Shown here: positions 35,998-48,457 of the stretch, in pieces
Layout: every line of letters begins with the position of its first letter
How positions within the stretch are numbered: position 1 is the stretch's first letter
Origin: Osedax fenrisi
Lineage: Eukaryota > Annelida > Polychaeta > Sabellida > Siboglinidae
DNA length: 64,000 bases
Assembly: GCA_964019155.1 (NCBI GenBank)
Contig: OZ025245.1
Span: 16,358,491 to 16,422,490 of the forward strand
Direction of reading: 5' to 3'
Position numbers and translations under genes: made by a program
Notes under the pieces: model-generated
What the model was told of the DNA's origin: nothing
The model's input: only the letters and a program-made list of their open reading frames with translations
Databases searched by the model: none

Positions 35998-36277
35998 TAT
36001 ATTAATTATAGTGTGTTAATAAATACTAAATATGTTGCCAAATTCTTAAGATAAATCTTTATAACTATACACCGTATACTGTGTTGGTATAGTTACTGCG
36101 CATGCGTAGATATTACTTTGGCTAAAGATTATGAGCTTTGTGACTATATATAATATCACTATTGTAGTACTATTACTATCACTATAGTGATACTATACAG
36201 TGATAATATAGTGATACTATACAGTGATAATATAGTGATACTATAGCGATACTATATAGTGATACTACAGGGCCTAC
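35741..36277. other. Intronic DNA ending in a tandem repeat at the donor
   Basis: (TA)n lies at 35963-35993. At 36161-36268 a repeat of tagtgatactatacagtgat-like units runs up to the donor of the exon at 36278. Confidence 0.6.
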
Positions 36278-36412
36278 CATAAAGTTGTCCGAGGTGGAGT
36301 CGTATCTGAGCGTGAAGTCGAGCGTACCCGCAAACTCGCGTTGTCGTCTCAGCGTTCTCTGCTCGTCGGTCTCGTCGTTTTCATCCGTAGGGTGGTTCCA
36401 TTGTTCTTTTGT
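36278..36412 (-). CDS. Synaptotagmin exon: acidic linker and first C2A strand
   Basis: This 135-nt exon of 45 codons is phase 0 at both ends. The acceptor is tcctacag and the donor is ATG|gtaggc. It begins TKEQWNHPTDENDETDEQRT, a highly acidic linker, and ends with FAGTLDFTLRYDSTSDNFM. The last part is the first beta strand of C2A (consensus GxLxFSLxYDxxxxxL). It is separated from the upstream linker exon by the ~15.1-kb intron. Just past the donor the intron is a tandem repeat of tagtgatacta-type units (36161-36268). Confidence 0.88.
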
Positions 36413-36598
36413 CTGTAGGACAATATCGGGGTGGGGTAGGGGTCACGACGGAACGGAGGAGGTGTGTTGGTGTATAACTATGCTATATACGCGTGTGTGT
36501 TTAGAATTTGTTATTATTCGATATCGATAATTGAAATGAAAATTAAAAATAACACAGAAATTGAGAGAGTAATGATGTATATATGTCAATGAAATGTA

Positions 36599-36659
<61 letters not shown>

Positions 36660-36871
36660 CACGTATATTATACCTATACGCAATTAATTATGTAGTCATT
36701 ATGAAAAGATGAAAACAAATTAAAATTAAAACTAAATTGAAAAATGAATTAAATAATACATATCGAGTTAGGGATTGCACCTGTATACATGTAATAAGTT
36801 ATTAGTTTTACTTTTTTTACATTTAATATTTTCAATTTTGTCAATAACTGCGAATATATTCGGGGTATTAT
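36413..36871. other. Intronic DNA with ~56-bp (TA)n
   Basis: TA tract at 36603-36657. Nothing else recognised. Confidence 0.5.
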
Positions 36872-36975
36872 CAAAGATTCTGATAAGCTAAGATATAACA
36901 TTCCCTATACACGAATTGTTATTAATACCTAATCCCGGCCGCTGCTGGCAGTAGTATATACATCTTTGAAATAGA

Positions 36976-37011
<36 letters not shown>

Positions 37012-37357
37012 GCATAGTTTCTATACAAAAATATTTTAATACTATATTAAATTACATGCAAAATGAATTAGATTTTACTCGCCACATATATATATATATA
37101 TATATATGTATAGCATTTGAAACCAGCATATCCTATTTCTTTGTTATATATTATCAATGAACTCTTAGTTTTCATCATATAAATAATAATATGAAAAATA
37201 TTATTCTAAATTTTAAAAGTATATAATTTAATTTACATTATAAATAACACATGATTCAGACAATTCTACATGTATAGGTGGCGCTGTGTATGCTTGTGTA
37301 CACAGTCTAATTACAAGATTTCGCGTAGTTTTATATTTTTCCTTAGAAAAATATTTG
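36872..37357. mobile_element. hAT-like MITE family C, copy 3
   Basis: This is a diverged copy starting CAAAGATTCTGATAAGCTAA and ending ccttagaaaaatatttg. It shares the gccgctgctggcagtagtat and ataggtggcgctgtg blocks. The flanks ggtattat/ggtaatac suggest an old 8-bp duplication (6 of 8). Confidence 0.7.
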
Positions 37358-37635
37358 GTAATACAAACTTCACAAATAATTATATTTGATTGAAATATAC
37401 ATGAAATATATGTAATTATTATAAAATATACTGTAATTTGTATACTAAAGTAGGTGTTATACATATAAAATACAATTCTTTAGTTTCAATGACATAATAT
37501 AAGTAAATATTACTAATTATGTTTATAGAAATATATTCTCAGTCGGTGAGGAGGCGGTATATTGATCTAATATACTAGTTACAAGACTAAATTATAAGTA
37601 AATTCGCTCATTTTAGCCACATGAATCTCTCCATA

Positions 37636-37845
37636 AAGTAATCATGCAAGGATTTGTAGAAGGAAATATAAGACAGGGACGACCGAGAATAAACTGGATG
37701 TATAATATTATAGAATGGACAAAAAGTGATATTCTCGATAATACATTGGACCGTGATAAATGGAAAAAAATATGTGTAATTGTCGCGATTCAAATCCCCT
37801 ACGACCAACCGGTTACGGGATTAACGTTAACAGTTGATTATTATT
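37636..37845 (+). pseudogene. LINE (RTE-like) ORF2 C-terminus
   Basis: The plus frame reads HESLHKVIMQGFVEGNIRQG, then RPRINWMYNIIEWTKSDI and DRDKWKKICV. This matches the common end block of RTE/endonuclease-RT elements (I..G.VEG.R.RGRPR..W.DNI.EW......A..DR..W). The upstream RT is missing. Confidence 0.75.
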
Positions 37846-38174
37846 AATATTATATATGTTGTATTATTATATTATGACGGTTACTCTGTTCGTCTATACG
37901 ATTACGATTGATACCATTGCTAATGTTATGTTGACGATGATGATGCTAGCTATCTTCGAGGAATATGTGTACATCCGTAAGGTATATGTATACATCTGTG
38001 TGGAATATGTGTATATCTGTGTGGAAGAGATATACGTCACAAGTTGACAAGTAGGATTGGACTCGACAACCTCACAATATGACATGTTTAGATATTACAA
38101 TTTTTCAATAATAGCATTTCAGATTATGTACCTGTTATATGTATCTGCTATATGTATATGCTATATGTATCTGC

Positions 38175-38216
<42 letters not shown>

Positions 38217-38538
38217 GTATTGTTTTAAGATATGTTGTTGTTTAGAATATAATATATCATAAACCACGAGTCATGATCTATATTTAACGTAATTTTGTTT
38301 ATTAAATATTCATTATATATACATATATAAATTATAAATTCCGCTAACTAATAATCCTTCCAAATCACTAATGGTGTTCATTCTATTACTTTTACATTTC
38401 TCGTATTGTTATTTCTGTATACTGTATACCACACATGTGTTGCATTACGCCTATGTGTATTGTTAATTATCCCTTCTCAATTTAGGAATAGGTGATGACT
38501 ACATCTAGATATATATATGCTTCTTTGATCGGCTTGAG
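37846..38538. other. Intronic DNA with 18-bp-type repeats
   Basis: Short tandem units of gtatatgtatacatctgtgt type lie at 37966-38030, with (TA)n at 38178-38211. No exon seen. Confidence 0.45.
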
Positions 38539-38787
38539 CAGTGGTTCCCAACCTATGGGTCATGACCCAAACTTGGGTCATTTGGTTTTTTGTTTGGGTC
38601 ATGACTCATGAGCCAATTATTAATTTAAAAATTATTTATGTAAATTTTAATTTTTTTAAAATGCTCCTATTTTATAATTTAATACAATGCTAGTTAAAAA
38701 ATCAAATTTGTCATCGGGTCATGTTATATTTATTAATTAAGAACTATCAAAATAAAGGTCGTGATGAAAAAATGTTGGGAAACACTG
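38539..38787. mobile_element. hAT-type MITE, 249 bp
   Basis: The termini CAGTGGTTCCCAACC and GTTGGGAAACACTG are the classic hAT (Charlie-like) inverted ends. Subterminal gggtcatgac blocks follow. The flanks ggcttgag and ggatagag agree at 6 of 8 positions. No ORF. Confidence 0.8.
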
Positions 38788-38977
38788 GGATAGAGTATAG
38801 ACTATTGTCAACTTCTGTTATTATTATATAGTAATCAACATACGAAAATCTGTATATATATATATATATATAAACGTTATTAACGTTATTAATAACTAGG
38901 TGTATACTTCAATATTTGGTTAATAAATTAAAAGTTATTTAATGAACCTACTTAGATAACTTATTAAACTACCACAC

Positions 38978-39197
38978 TATTAATTAAGTTTATAACATGG
39001 TCTTAAAATATTATTTAGAAGTGATCTTATATAATTGTGTATAAATAAATAATCGTCTCTCGTTAAAACCATGGATGCCTTAACATGGAAGAGGCTTCGA
39101 AGGGACATTAGAGCCATATATGGTTATAAGTGAAAACTTCATCTAAGTTCATTGATTCAGAACAGACTCCACCAAATATAAAAATAAAATAAAAATA
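38978..39197 (+). mobile_element. SINE copy 5, opposite orientation, head missing
   Basis: The plus-strand body is atggtcttaaaatattattt, then cttcgaagggacattagagc, with the tail actccaccaaatataaaaat. The tRNA head is absent. This is the only large copy in the plus orientation. Confidence 0.75.
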
Positions 39198-39304
39198 TAT
39201 TAAATAATTAATTTGTTGATGTTCACTGCTTTAGATTTAGACTTGCAGGTTTATTTTAATTTACATATATATTATTATAAAACATTAACGGTGATATATA
39301 TATA

Positions 39305-39353
<49 letters not shown>

Positions 39354-39744
39354 TACTAGTGTTATATAATTAATACAACCCTCAAGGGAAACACAGAATC
39401 ACGTTACACTTTCAAGTACACAAATATATATATCAAGGTCAATGTATATATATATATATATCAAGGTCATCATATGTGTGTATATATATATATAGGTAAT
39501 CACATATAATATTCCCATTATTATTATTACTATTACGAGAATATTACACTACCATTAATACTACACTAATACAACCATTACAACCACCGATACACATAAT
39601 ATAATTAAATATATATATATAGATATACAACAACAACATAATATTACAGACGATGAACACATATATAAATTCACACAACAAACCGCACGATATAACAATA
39701 TTTTATTATTAAAATAGAAACATAATATAATTATGACGTATATA

Positions 39745-39780
<36 letters not shown>

Positions 39781-39949
39781 ATTATGTTTATTGATTACAT
39801 AATAACGACCAAACATCGCTGACCTGACGCACAGAACGGATGTGTATGATTTATTAATAATTAATGAATATAGCCTAGATTTAGACGGTAAAAAGTGTAC
39901 GAAGCATTGATTTCCTATCACACCGAGATCACATGATCTCCCGCTGTTA
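39198..39949. other. Intronic DNA rich in (TA)n
   Basis: TA tracts lie at 39308-39347, 39450-39462, 39481-39494 and 39751-39778, and a 32-bp repeat with tatatatcaaggtca lies at 39428-39472. A 70-codon minus ORF (39709-39921) has no recognisable motif. Confidence 0.45.
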
Positions 39950-40400
39950 TCACAGTGACAGTTGTATCACTGATCATATCGCTACTGTCACTATTAGTGG
40001 TAGTAGTAGACACTACTAGCTGCCAACACTACTAGCACTGATGGGGCTACTGTATCTGATAATGTATCTACTGTCACTGATGTCACCGTTGACACTACTA
40101 CCATTGATGACACTAATATCACTGTTGACCTTATGTCACCGTTGACACTATTTCCACTGATTTCACTACTACTAGTAGTATACTTATAGCTGCCAACGCT
40201 ATTACTACTAGCACAGGTGGGGCTACTGTATCTGATAATGTATCTACTGTCACTAATGTCACCGTTGACACTAATGTCACTCTTGACACTACTGCCAGTA
40301 TGACTATAACTGCTACCAAGTGTATCATAGGTATCGCTACTAGTATAATTACAATTACATCTACTTCTAATAATAGTATCACTACTGTCAATTGTACTGT
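39950..40400. repeat. Diverged ~172-bp tandem repeat (gtcactgttgacact-type)
   Basis: Sequence from 40019 recurs at about 40191. Both have gctgccaac.ct, ggggctactgtatctgataa and tgtatctactgtcact. Shorter sub-repeats such as gtcaccgttgacacta lie within. The minus ORF of 108 codons is repeat-derived. Confidence 0.7.
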
Positions 40401-40428
40401 TATTATTATATATATTTTATTTATTATT

Positions 40429-40650
40429 TTTTTTTTTAGTGGAGTCCTTTCATCCAATCCAGGAAATTAGATGAAGTTTTCACTTATAACCATATATGGC
40501 TCTAATGTCCCTTCGAAGCCGCTCTCGTGTTAAGGCGTCCATGGTTTTAGCGAGAGTCGATCATTTATTTATATAAAATTATATAAGATCACTTCTAAAT
40601 AATATTTTAAGACCCATTTTATAAAATTAATTAATGTTCCGGACGAGGCT
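40429..40650 (-). mobile_element. SINE copy 6, truncated in tRNA head
   Basis: The body and tail match the family. The copy stops at ggacgaggc, within the tRNA-like head before the A box. Confidence 0.75.
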
Positions 40651-41234
40651 ATTTTGTATTCCGTATTACTGTAACTTTAATATGCCTACCAATACTACTA
40701 ATGCTACTCACACTCCTGTCACTGATAATACTGTATTCCACATAATGTTATGTATATATATACATGTTATCCTCCTTTATATTATATAAAGTATACAGTA
40801 AAGGGTGCCCTATACGTTATACGTTATACTTTACGTAGTATTCAGTTTCCCAAATGCATTGTAGATTATGTACTGTAAATGTATTATATACTCATTATAC
40901 AGTATGTAATATAATGTACACCTTATATATCATATTTTTATTCCGTATACTGTAAATTGTGCAATTCTGCTTATAAGTCTGCCTAGCAATAATGGTGAAT
41001 ATCTAGTGAATTAATCTTAATAGAATATAATTATCAAAATATATTCTTTATTTTAATGTCATCGTTTCATTATCACAAAATATAAAGAAAGACATTTAAA
41101 AAAAGTATAAAAATAACATTTTTAAATTATAAAAAAAAGTAATTATAAATGAATATAATAAAATAAAAGATCGTTAAATTTGTTTTGTTGTTTCGCTCAA
41201 TAACGCCTATACGTATACACGTATTAAAGCTGTC
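40651..41234. other. AT-rich intronic DNA
   Basis: No coding signal. Several overlapping tatacgttata-like inverted repeats near 40740-40830. Confidence 0.45.
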
Positions 41235-42569
41235 AGGGGCCAGTTGCTCCGATAAAATAAAATTGGCCTACGCTTATCCTACGCTTATTTTACGATATTG
41301 AGTTGTTCGGATGAAAAATAAATAGCGTAGGCGCGCGTCATTAAGGCGAACAAATTCGCCTTAGCGCTTGCTAGCGATCGGTTGTTCCGATGTTCTAGCG
41401 CGTAAAAATGATCAAAATGCTAAGCTAAAGTCATCGAGTTGTTCCGACATATAAATTAAACACGCAGCGTTTATTTTACCCATTTATTAAGGACAACTAA
41501 TAGCTGGCGTTAGCTAAATATCAAATAAAATGTTTTGCTTATTTCCCATTTTATTCCCAATTTAATTGTATTGTAGTATGTATTGGATATATAATTATAA
41601 TAATTATATAAATATATAATTATTATAATAATATAATTACAAATATTATCGAGTATAACCCAATATAATATACAATAAACTATAGAATCTATCTTTAAAA
41701 TAATTACAATATATTCAGAATATTATATTCAATATAAACTTCAATAATTTCAATAAAATTAATTAATATACTATATATACTGTACTTATATTAAAGTATA
41801 AATATAAATTTATATTTAAGACATATATTAATCGATTAATCGATCCTATTAATCAAAATAAATAAGGCTGTGTTAAAATAAATTGTTCATTTAAATATTA
41901 AATATTAAATATATAATATATAAATTTAATGTGAATCCACGTATATAAATATTGTTTCTATATTATATAATGTACATATAAATATTCACTTAACATATCA
42001 TTAATAATAATAACATAATATATGTATTTAATGTTATTAATTAATCAAACTAATATACATTTTAAAACTTGAAAATATCATAATTTGTATGACCTAATTA
42101 TATAGGTGTATATTCAGATATATATATATATATATATATATAAAATAATTTCAGAGTTTGGCATAAATGAATAGGTAGAGGAAGAATCAAGCTTATTTTG
42201 TCTTCAAAATATAGTTAATAATATATATGTTTTCTATTTATACACTTGTATATGATTGAGAATGTTTTAAGTTGAAATTTATATACATTATATGCGCGTA
42301 TTATTGTTATATATTTCAATTATAATTATAACTATATTCTATTTTTAGATTTGAGTGACACATTAAAATAATTTTATAGGTGGCGCTACTTTATATTAAC
42401 TAAAAATAGTGAGTGCGCATATGTTGTATATTTCCAAGCGGTGCCACTCCCTATCTCGCAATGGTAATATGAGAAAGTTTGTTTATTTACATTAAAATGT
42501 AAACAAACAATACTTTGGGCAGATAATTCAAATTTTTATGATATTTAAAAATAATATCATTAAACTTTA

Positions 42570-42915
42570 TTGAGTTATTATACAGCATTAATAGTTAATA
42601 TGTATAATTAATTAATGTTATAATTTATATTAATTATATATTTATTATTTAGACCATTATTATTATAATAAATATTATATTAAGTCATGTATAATTGATG
42701 TTATTAAACAATATTTTCGGCAGATATTAAACTATTTATGGTATTTATTATAGTTTTTATAAAGCATTAATAGTTAATATTCATATTAAATTAAGGTTGT
42801 AATTTATATTAATTATATATTTATTATTTATAATATTATTATTATAATAAATATTATATTAAGTCAGGATAATTAATGTTATTAAACAATATTTTCAGCA
42901 GATATTAAAATATTT
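42570..42915. repeat. ~180-bp tandem duplication
   Basis: Two diverged copies run from about 42570 and 42757. They share gcattaatagttaatat, ttataatttatattaattata, ttattataataaatattata and acaatattttc.gcagatatt. The array ends next to a CpG-dense 33-bp patch at 42934-42966. Confidence 0.75.
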
Positions 42916-43149
42916 AGGGGGATGCAATTGAGGCGGGCGCCGAACGCGCGAGCGCGCGACGCACGTAGATAGTTATAAATAGAGTATATGTTTATATTCA
43001 CGCATCAATGCATACACCATATATTAATATAATAAATAATATAGTTTATGAATCATACAATGTATGATACATATATTGAATCAGTAATTGATAAAATACG
43101 ATTACTAATTAGACTAAACACACATGTGTATATTTAGTTATATTTTAAC

Positions 43150-43191
43150 TATACATCTATAATACACACACTCACACACACACACACACAT

Positions 43192-43250
<59 letters not shown>

Positions 43251-43315
43251 CACATACATACATACACATATACATACATACATACATACATACATACATA
43301 CATGCATACCTACAC
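43150..43315. repeat. Compound (CA)n(TA)n(CATA)n microsatellite
   Basis: An acacac tract is followed by a ~45-bp TA run and tacatacatacata units. Confidence 0.9.
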
Positions 43316-43384
43316 ACTAGTAATGTAAATGATGCTCAAATTTAAGGCATTGATGCAGTCTCAGTCACAGTTACCTAAAGCATC

Positions 43385-43875
43385 GATGTAGTCTCAGTCT
43401 CGGTTACACGAAGCATCGATGTGCTGATAGTACAATATCATGGAACATTACAGTACATTATGCTAGAAGGTGATAGTACGATATGATGTAATGTGACAGT
43501 ACAGTGTGCTGAATGTACAATATCATGGAACATTACAGTACATTGTGCTGGAAGGTGACAGTATGATATGATGAAACATTACAGTACATTATGCTAGAAG
43601 GTGATAGTATGATATGATGGAACATTACAGTACATTGTGCTAGAAGGTGATAGTATGATATGGTGTAATGTGACAGTACAGTGTGCTGAAATTACAATAT
43701 CATGGAACATTACAGTACATTATGCTAGAAGTTGACAGTATGATATGATGTAATTTGACAGTAGAGTGCTGAAATTACAATATCATATAACATTACAGTA
43801 TATTGTGCTGGAAGGTGACATGTCACTGCAGTAGGATATTATGTAACGTGACAGTACAGTGTGCTGAAAGAAAAA
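43385..43875. repeat. ~40/80-bp minisatellite (gaacattacagtacatt...)
   Basis: Alternating related units gaacattacagtacatt.tgct, ggtga.agtatgatatgatg and tgtgacagtacagtgtgctg recur about six times with variation. The repeated tacagtac/gtactgta cores are palindromic. It lies inside the 3.8-kb element. Confidence 0.85.
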
Positions 43876-44054
43876 GATAGATCATAGTCAAAAGCGTTTA
43901 TAATAAAAACATTTATATAAATAATGTATACATATAATATTATACTTACTTATTAAATGTGTATACTAGTTTATTATGTATTATATAGTATAATAAAATA
44001 TAATAATTAATATTTTATAGTTATATTTTTCATTAGAACAAATATCCAATGATT

Positions 44055-44356
<302 letters not shown>

Positions 44357-44430
44357 CATTCAATGTTACATTGTAACTAGTTTGTTATGTATTATATAGT
44401 ATCATACATAGTATCATGATATAATATAAT

Positions 44431-44467
<37 letters not shown>

Positions 44468-45076
44468 ATATATTATATGTGTGAGTATGTGGTCAAGCAT
44501 AACGAGTTTGTTATCTTGTATACGAGTGTATACTCTATTCTTTATCTATTAACTGTATGCGTTGATGCGTGTATATAAGCTAAATTATCTGCTCAAATGG
44601 CGGCCAGTCAATCTGTCAATCAAAACACATATTCTAAAATATTGCGTAGTGGCAGCGCTTGGGTATATTTAAATAGTTAATATTTATTACTTGAATTATA
44701 ATAATATAATTATTAATAATTAATTATTTTAATATATATTATTGTATTAAGTTATTTCACACTGTTTTGAATATAACATAAGCATATTTTATTTATTTTG
44801 GATTTAAAGTTTCATAAAAAAATCTTTTTTATTCTATACGATACGCATAGTCGGACAGTCGCCGAGATAATACGCGCTAGAATTAGCTAGGCTATGACAT
44901 TTATTTTAATTGTCGGAACAACTCGATTTGCATATGGCTAAGGACATGGCGCAGGCCAATTTTGCTAGCGCGTTGCATACGCTAAAATTATCAAATGTCG
45001 CAGCAACCGGCCCCTAGAGTTAGGTCATCTCGTATACGGTACAGGTTTAATTCAGTTGTTCACATATATGGTATCG

Positions 45077-45113
<37 letters not shown>

Positions 45114-45174
45114 ATGTGTATGTATGTGTATGTGTATGTAATATACTGCAATTAATGTTAAGCTGAGGCTATAT

Positions 45175-45842
45175 TAGTGCTGTAAATTAACTCACTTTTT
45201 GAAGTATCGAACTTATTCGAACAAAATTGTTGATGTATCGATACTTTTCGAATACAATTTTTGAAGTATCATCTTTTACTCTCCAAGCAAACAAACGAAC
45301 CAATACTATTATGTAATGGGCTTAAACCAAAGTGAGACTCTTACTAGATATAACCTTGCACAAACATGCTTTTTATGTTATATTTTAATCATAATTTTTA
45401 TATATTTATCATAGATATAAATATATATCTTTTACATAATCTGTGTATAAATAAATTGGTGGCTAATTTATATTTTTATTATTTTTAGTTTTTTTAATAT
45501 ATAATATCGACATCGAAGATTTGAGTAACTGATAATTATACTGCATCGATAATTTGGGTAACTGAGACTAAGATACATGAATGCTTCGGATAACCGAGAC
45601 TGAGAATGTCCCGATACTTTGGATAGCTTACATTAATTATATTATCAAACATATGATCGCAAGTTCGATAATTGCATAACAAGTTTGAATTACGAAAGTT
45701 CGATACTTGAATTCAAAGTTCGAATGTCATAAGTTCAAAATTTGCAAAGTTAGAAACCGAATTTATTTTCAAAGTTCGAAGTATCAAAAGTTCGATACTG
45801 TTCGATACTTGTTCGAACTGTTCGAGTTCATTTACAGCACTA
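45175..45842. mobile_element. hAT-type MITE, 668 bp, with 8-bp target duplication
   Basis: The termini TAGTGCTGTAAAT and TTTACAGCACTA are inverted repeats continuing into gaactcgaac-like subterminal sequence. The flanking octamers ggctatat (45167-45174) and ggctacat (45843-45850) differ at one base. The interior has many gttcgatac and gtatcgaac motifs. No ORF. Confidence 0.85.
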
Positions 45843-45850
45843 GGCTACAT

Positions 45851-47251
45851 TTATAAATATTCGCTAGTCTTTCGCGAATAATAACATTTTTGTATAGATA
45901 AAATACAATAGATATTTGCGAATATATATATAAATGCGATTTTTCGAGATAATATTCGCGCAAATATAAAGTGTAGATTTACTTTTAAGCATTTGAAGCC
46001 GTACATATATATAATATAGAATATATAATATAGAATATTATCGATTGAATTTTGCTTGATTTAAACACATCTATATACTGCAATATAACATCAGAAATGT
46101 ATTAAATATACAATATATTTGTAAATAATTCGTTAATTTTTCATACACAAAATCAAGACAATTTATTCTCGTATCAAGCATTATAATTGAAATTAAATTT
46201 ATGAAAATACACATCTAGCAAAAAAATAGTAAACTTCTATGTATTTATTATTAATATATTTCAATATATTATAAATATAATTCAATTAAAACATAATAAT
46301 TTTAAAATTATATAGATATATTTATAATATTTGAGAAAAGGAGTTTGATTTTATTCCAAATATTTATATATAATATATATACCAATATGCACTATAATAA
46401 ATAATAAGCTATAGCCACTCTAATACATTATTAGTAAACAAATGTTAGAATATGCATTAACAATATGGTGGCTTTTTTCTAATGTCGTAGTCTTATAAAT
46501 CAATAAATGTGTGTGTATTAATATATTTGTAAACAGCACACATGTTTTGGTAGATGTTGTGGGTAATAGGTAAATAGTATAGGTGCTAGAATATGTGCTA
46601 TATATATATATATATGAACAATGTGATCCGAAATATCAGCACATTTTAAGGTATATACAAGGACATGTGTGTCCTTGGTATATATATATATATATATTGT
46701 TGTATACGATGTATAATATATAGACGATAGGCGACCAATTATAAACTAGAGATGTAATCAAGTTATTAATAAATGAAATGTGTGCGCATAATAGAATCAC
46801 GCGCGAATGAATATAACTGAACAACAATACGAGGCGTGCACGGAGAGAAGGTAGGAGAATAGAGGACATACGTGTCCTATAGGTAAAGGAACCTAAAACT
46901 ACCTATAGGTAAAGGTATGCCGTGCGAACGAGGAAGGTGTTGTGATAACAATGGTGTAGTTTACTCGTGTGCCGTCGTGCTATTGTATTTAAATCGCAAA
47001 TGTGAAGTACATAAAGGATAAAGGAGACGACCACTGCGTGTAAGGATCGTCGATGTAAAGATATGTCTTTACATCGACGGTAAGGATACGTATTCCCTTC
47101 CGGTGTATATTATTTATTTTATTGTATTGTTTAAATACGCGAAAGAAGGAAACGATGCGCTGGTCACTGCTATAAAGAGCTACCGATATATCGTATGCAA
47201 AGTTATACTGTGGAACCCGAATCACGGTGAAACCAAATCCCTAGAGCTTTG
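45851..47251. other. Intronic noncoding DNA
   Basis: No exon was found. A short hairpin at about 47054-47079 pairs gatgtaaagaca with tgtctttacatc. Short ORFs on the minus strand (46636-46869, 46989-47225) show no family match. Confidence 0.45.
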
Positions 47252-47515
47252 GTAAAACGAAGGTAGGGCGCCTTCGCAAAACCTTTTTAGAACAGCTGAA
47301 AGACGATGTGGAACTGGATATCGGCGATATGACCAATGCAATGATAGACGGGCATGTTTGGAGAAGAATTGTAATTAATGCTCGACCCAGTAAGTATTGT
47401 TTTAATAATATGATAGTATTACCTACTTTCATTATTTCTTGTGCTATGTATGTACACTTTTGTGAACTCGTTTATGATTTATTTAAGTGGCTAAATAAAG
47501 TTTTGATTCAATAAG
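47252..47515 (+). pseudogene. LINE ORF2 C-terminus and 3' end
   Basis: The plus frame reads KTKVGRLRKTFLEQLKDDVE, then LDIGDMTNAMIDGHVWRRIV and INARPSK. This is the end block of RTE/jockey-type LINEs (GR.RKT.L.Q...D...I.DL..AM.DR..WR..V...R). It is followed by AT-rich 3' sequence ending ctaaataaagttttgattca. Confidence 0.75.
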
Positions 47516-47949
47516 TTTGATAGTTGTACAATTATTAGATATTTTACAACTCAGCGATTACATAACGTGGAGAACATAGGAATAACAGGAATATATGTAT
47601 GTAGGTCATCGCACTATAAGTGATAATGAATTGTGGAATATTGACTTACAATATACGTTGACGATTATTATATTTATTGAGACTTGGTATAGGTGTAAGG
47701 TAAGGTAATGATTTATTTATACACTAGTTATATTTTAAAACCTCACAAGTATTGATAATATATAAAAATTAATTAATTAATTAATAAAATATTTAACAAA
47801 AAAAAAGGTGTAGGGTTTAGGTGTAGGGTCTAACTCGTAGGTTTGTCGAATAGTAAAGTGAATAATAAATTGAAGATAACATATACAATAAAATAAATAA
47901 TAAAGGAATATAATTTGTAATAATAATAAAAAAATATATATATATATAT

Positions 47950-48263
47950 TGTTATTGTTATTATTATTTGTTGGAGTATATTTTTTGTTGGAGTATATAT
48001 ATTTCATCCCATCCAGGAACTTAGATGAAGTTTTCACTTATAACCATATATGGCTCTAATGTTCCTTCGAAGCCGCTCTCATGTTAAGGCATCTATGGTT
48101 TTAACGAGAGCCGATCATTTATTTATACACAATTATATAAGATCACTTCTAAATAATATTTTAAGACCCATTTTATAAAATTAATTAATGGTCCGGACGA
48201 GGCTCGAACCCGTGTCCTACTGCTTGTGTGTCTGACGCCTTAGCCACTGAGCCACACAGGCAG
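47950..48263 (-). mobile_element. tRNA-derived SINE, copy 7
   Basis: Full-length copy with the tRNA head ending at 48263. The tail end shows a local duplication of tgttggagtatat at 47969-47997. Confidence 0.85.
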
Positions 48264-48316
<53 letters not shown>

Positions 48317-48457
48317 ACCTGTGTGTAGATTAGCGTGTGCCTATTACGTTCCAGTATTACGTAATATCCGGAGCTAGACGCAGTAAAGTTACACGCGTGC
48401 ACGCATGTGTGTTATTGCTAAGAGGCGTGTTACACAATGTATCACCACCCTATAGAT

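Noticed and set aside
40131..40457. 108-codon minus ORF (Val/Thr-rich)
   Set aside because: Spans a diverged tandem repeat and the SINE tail; no domain.
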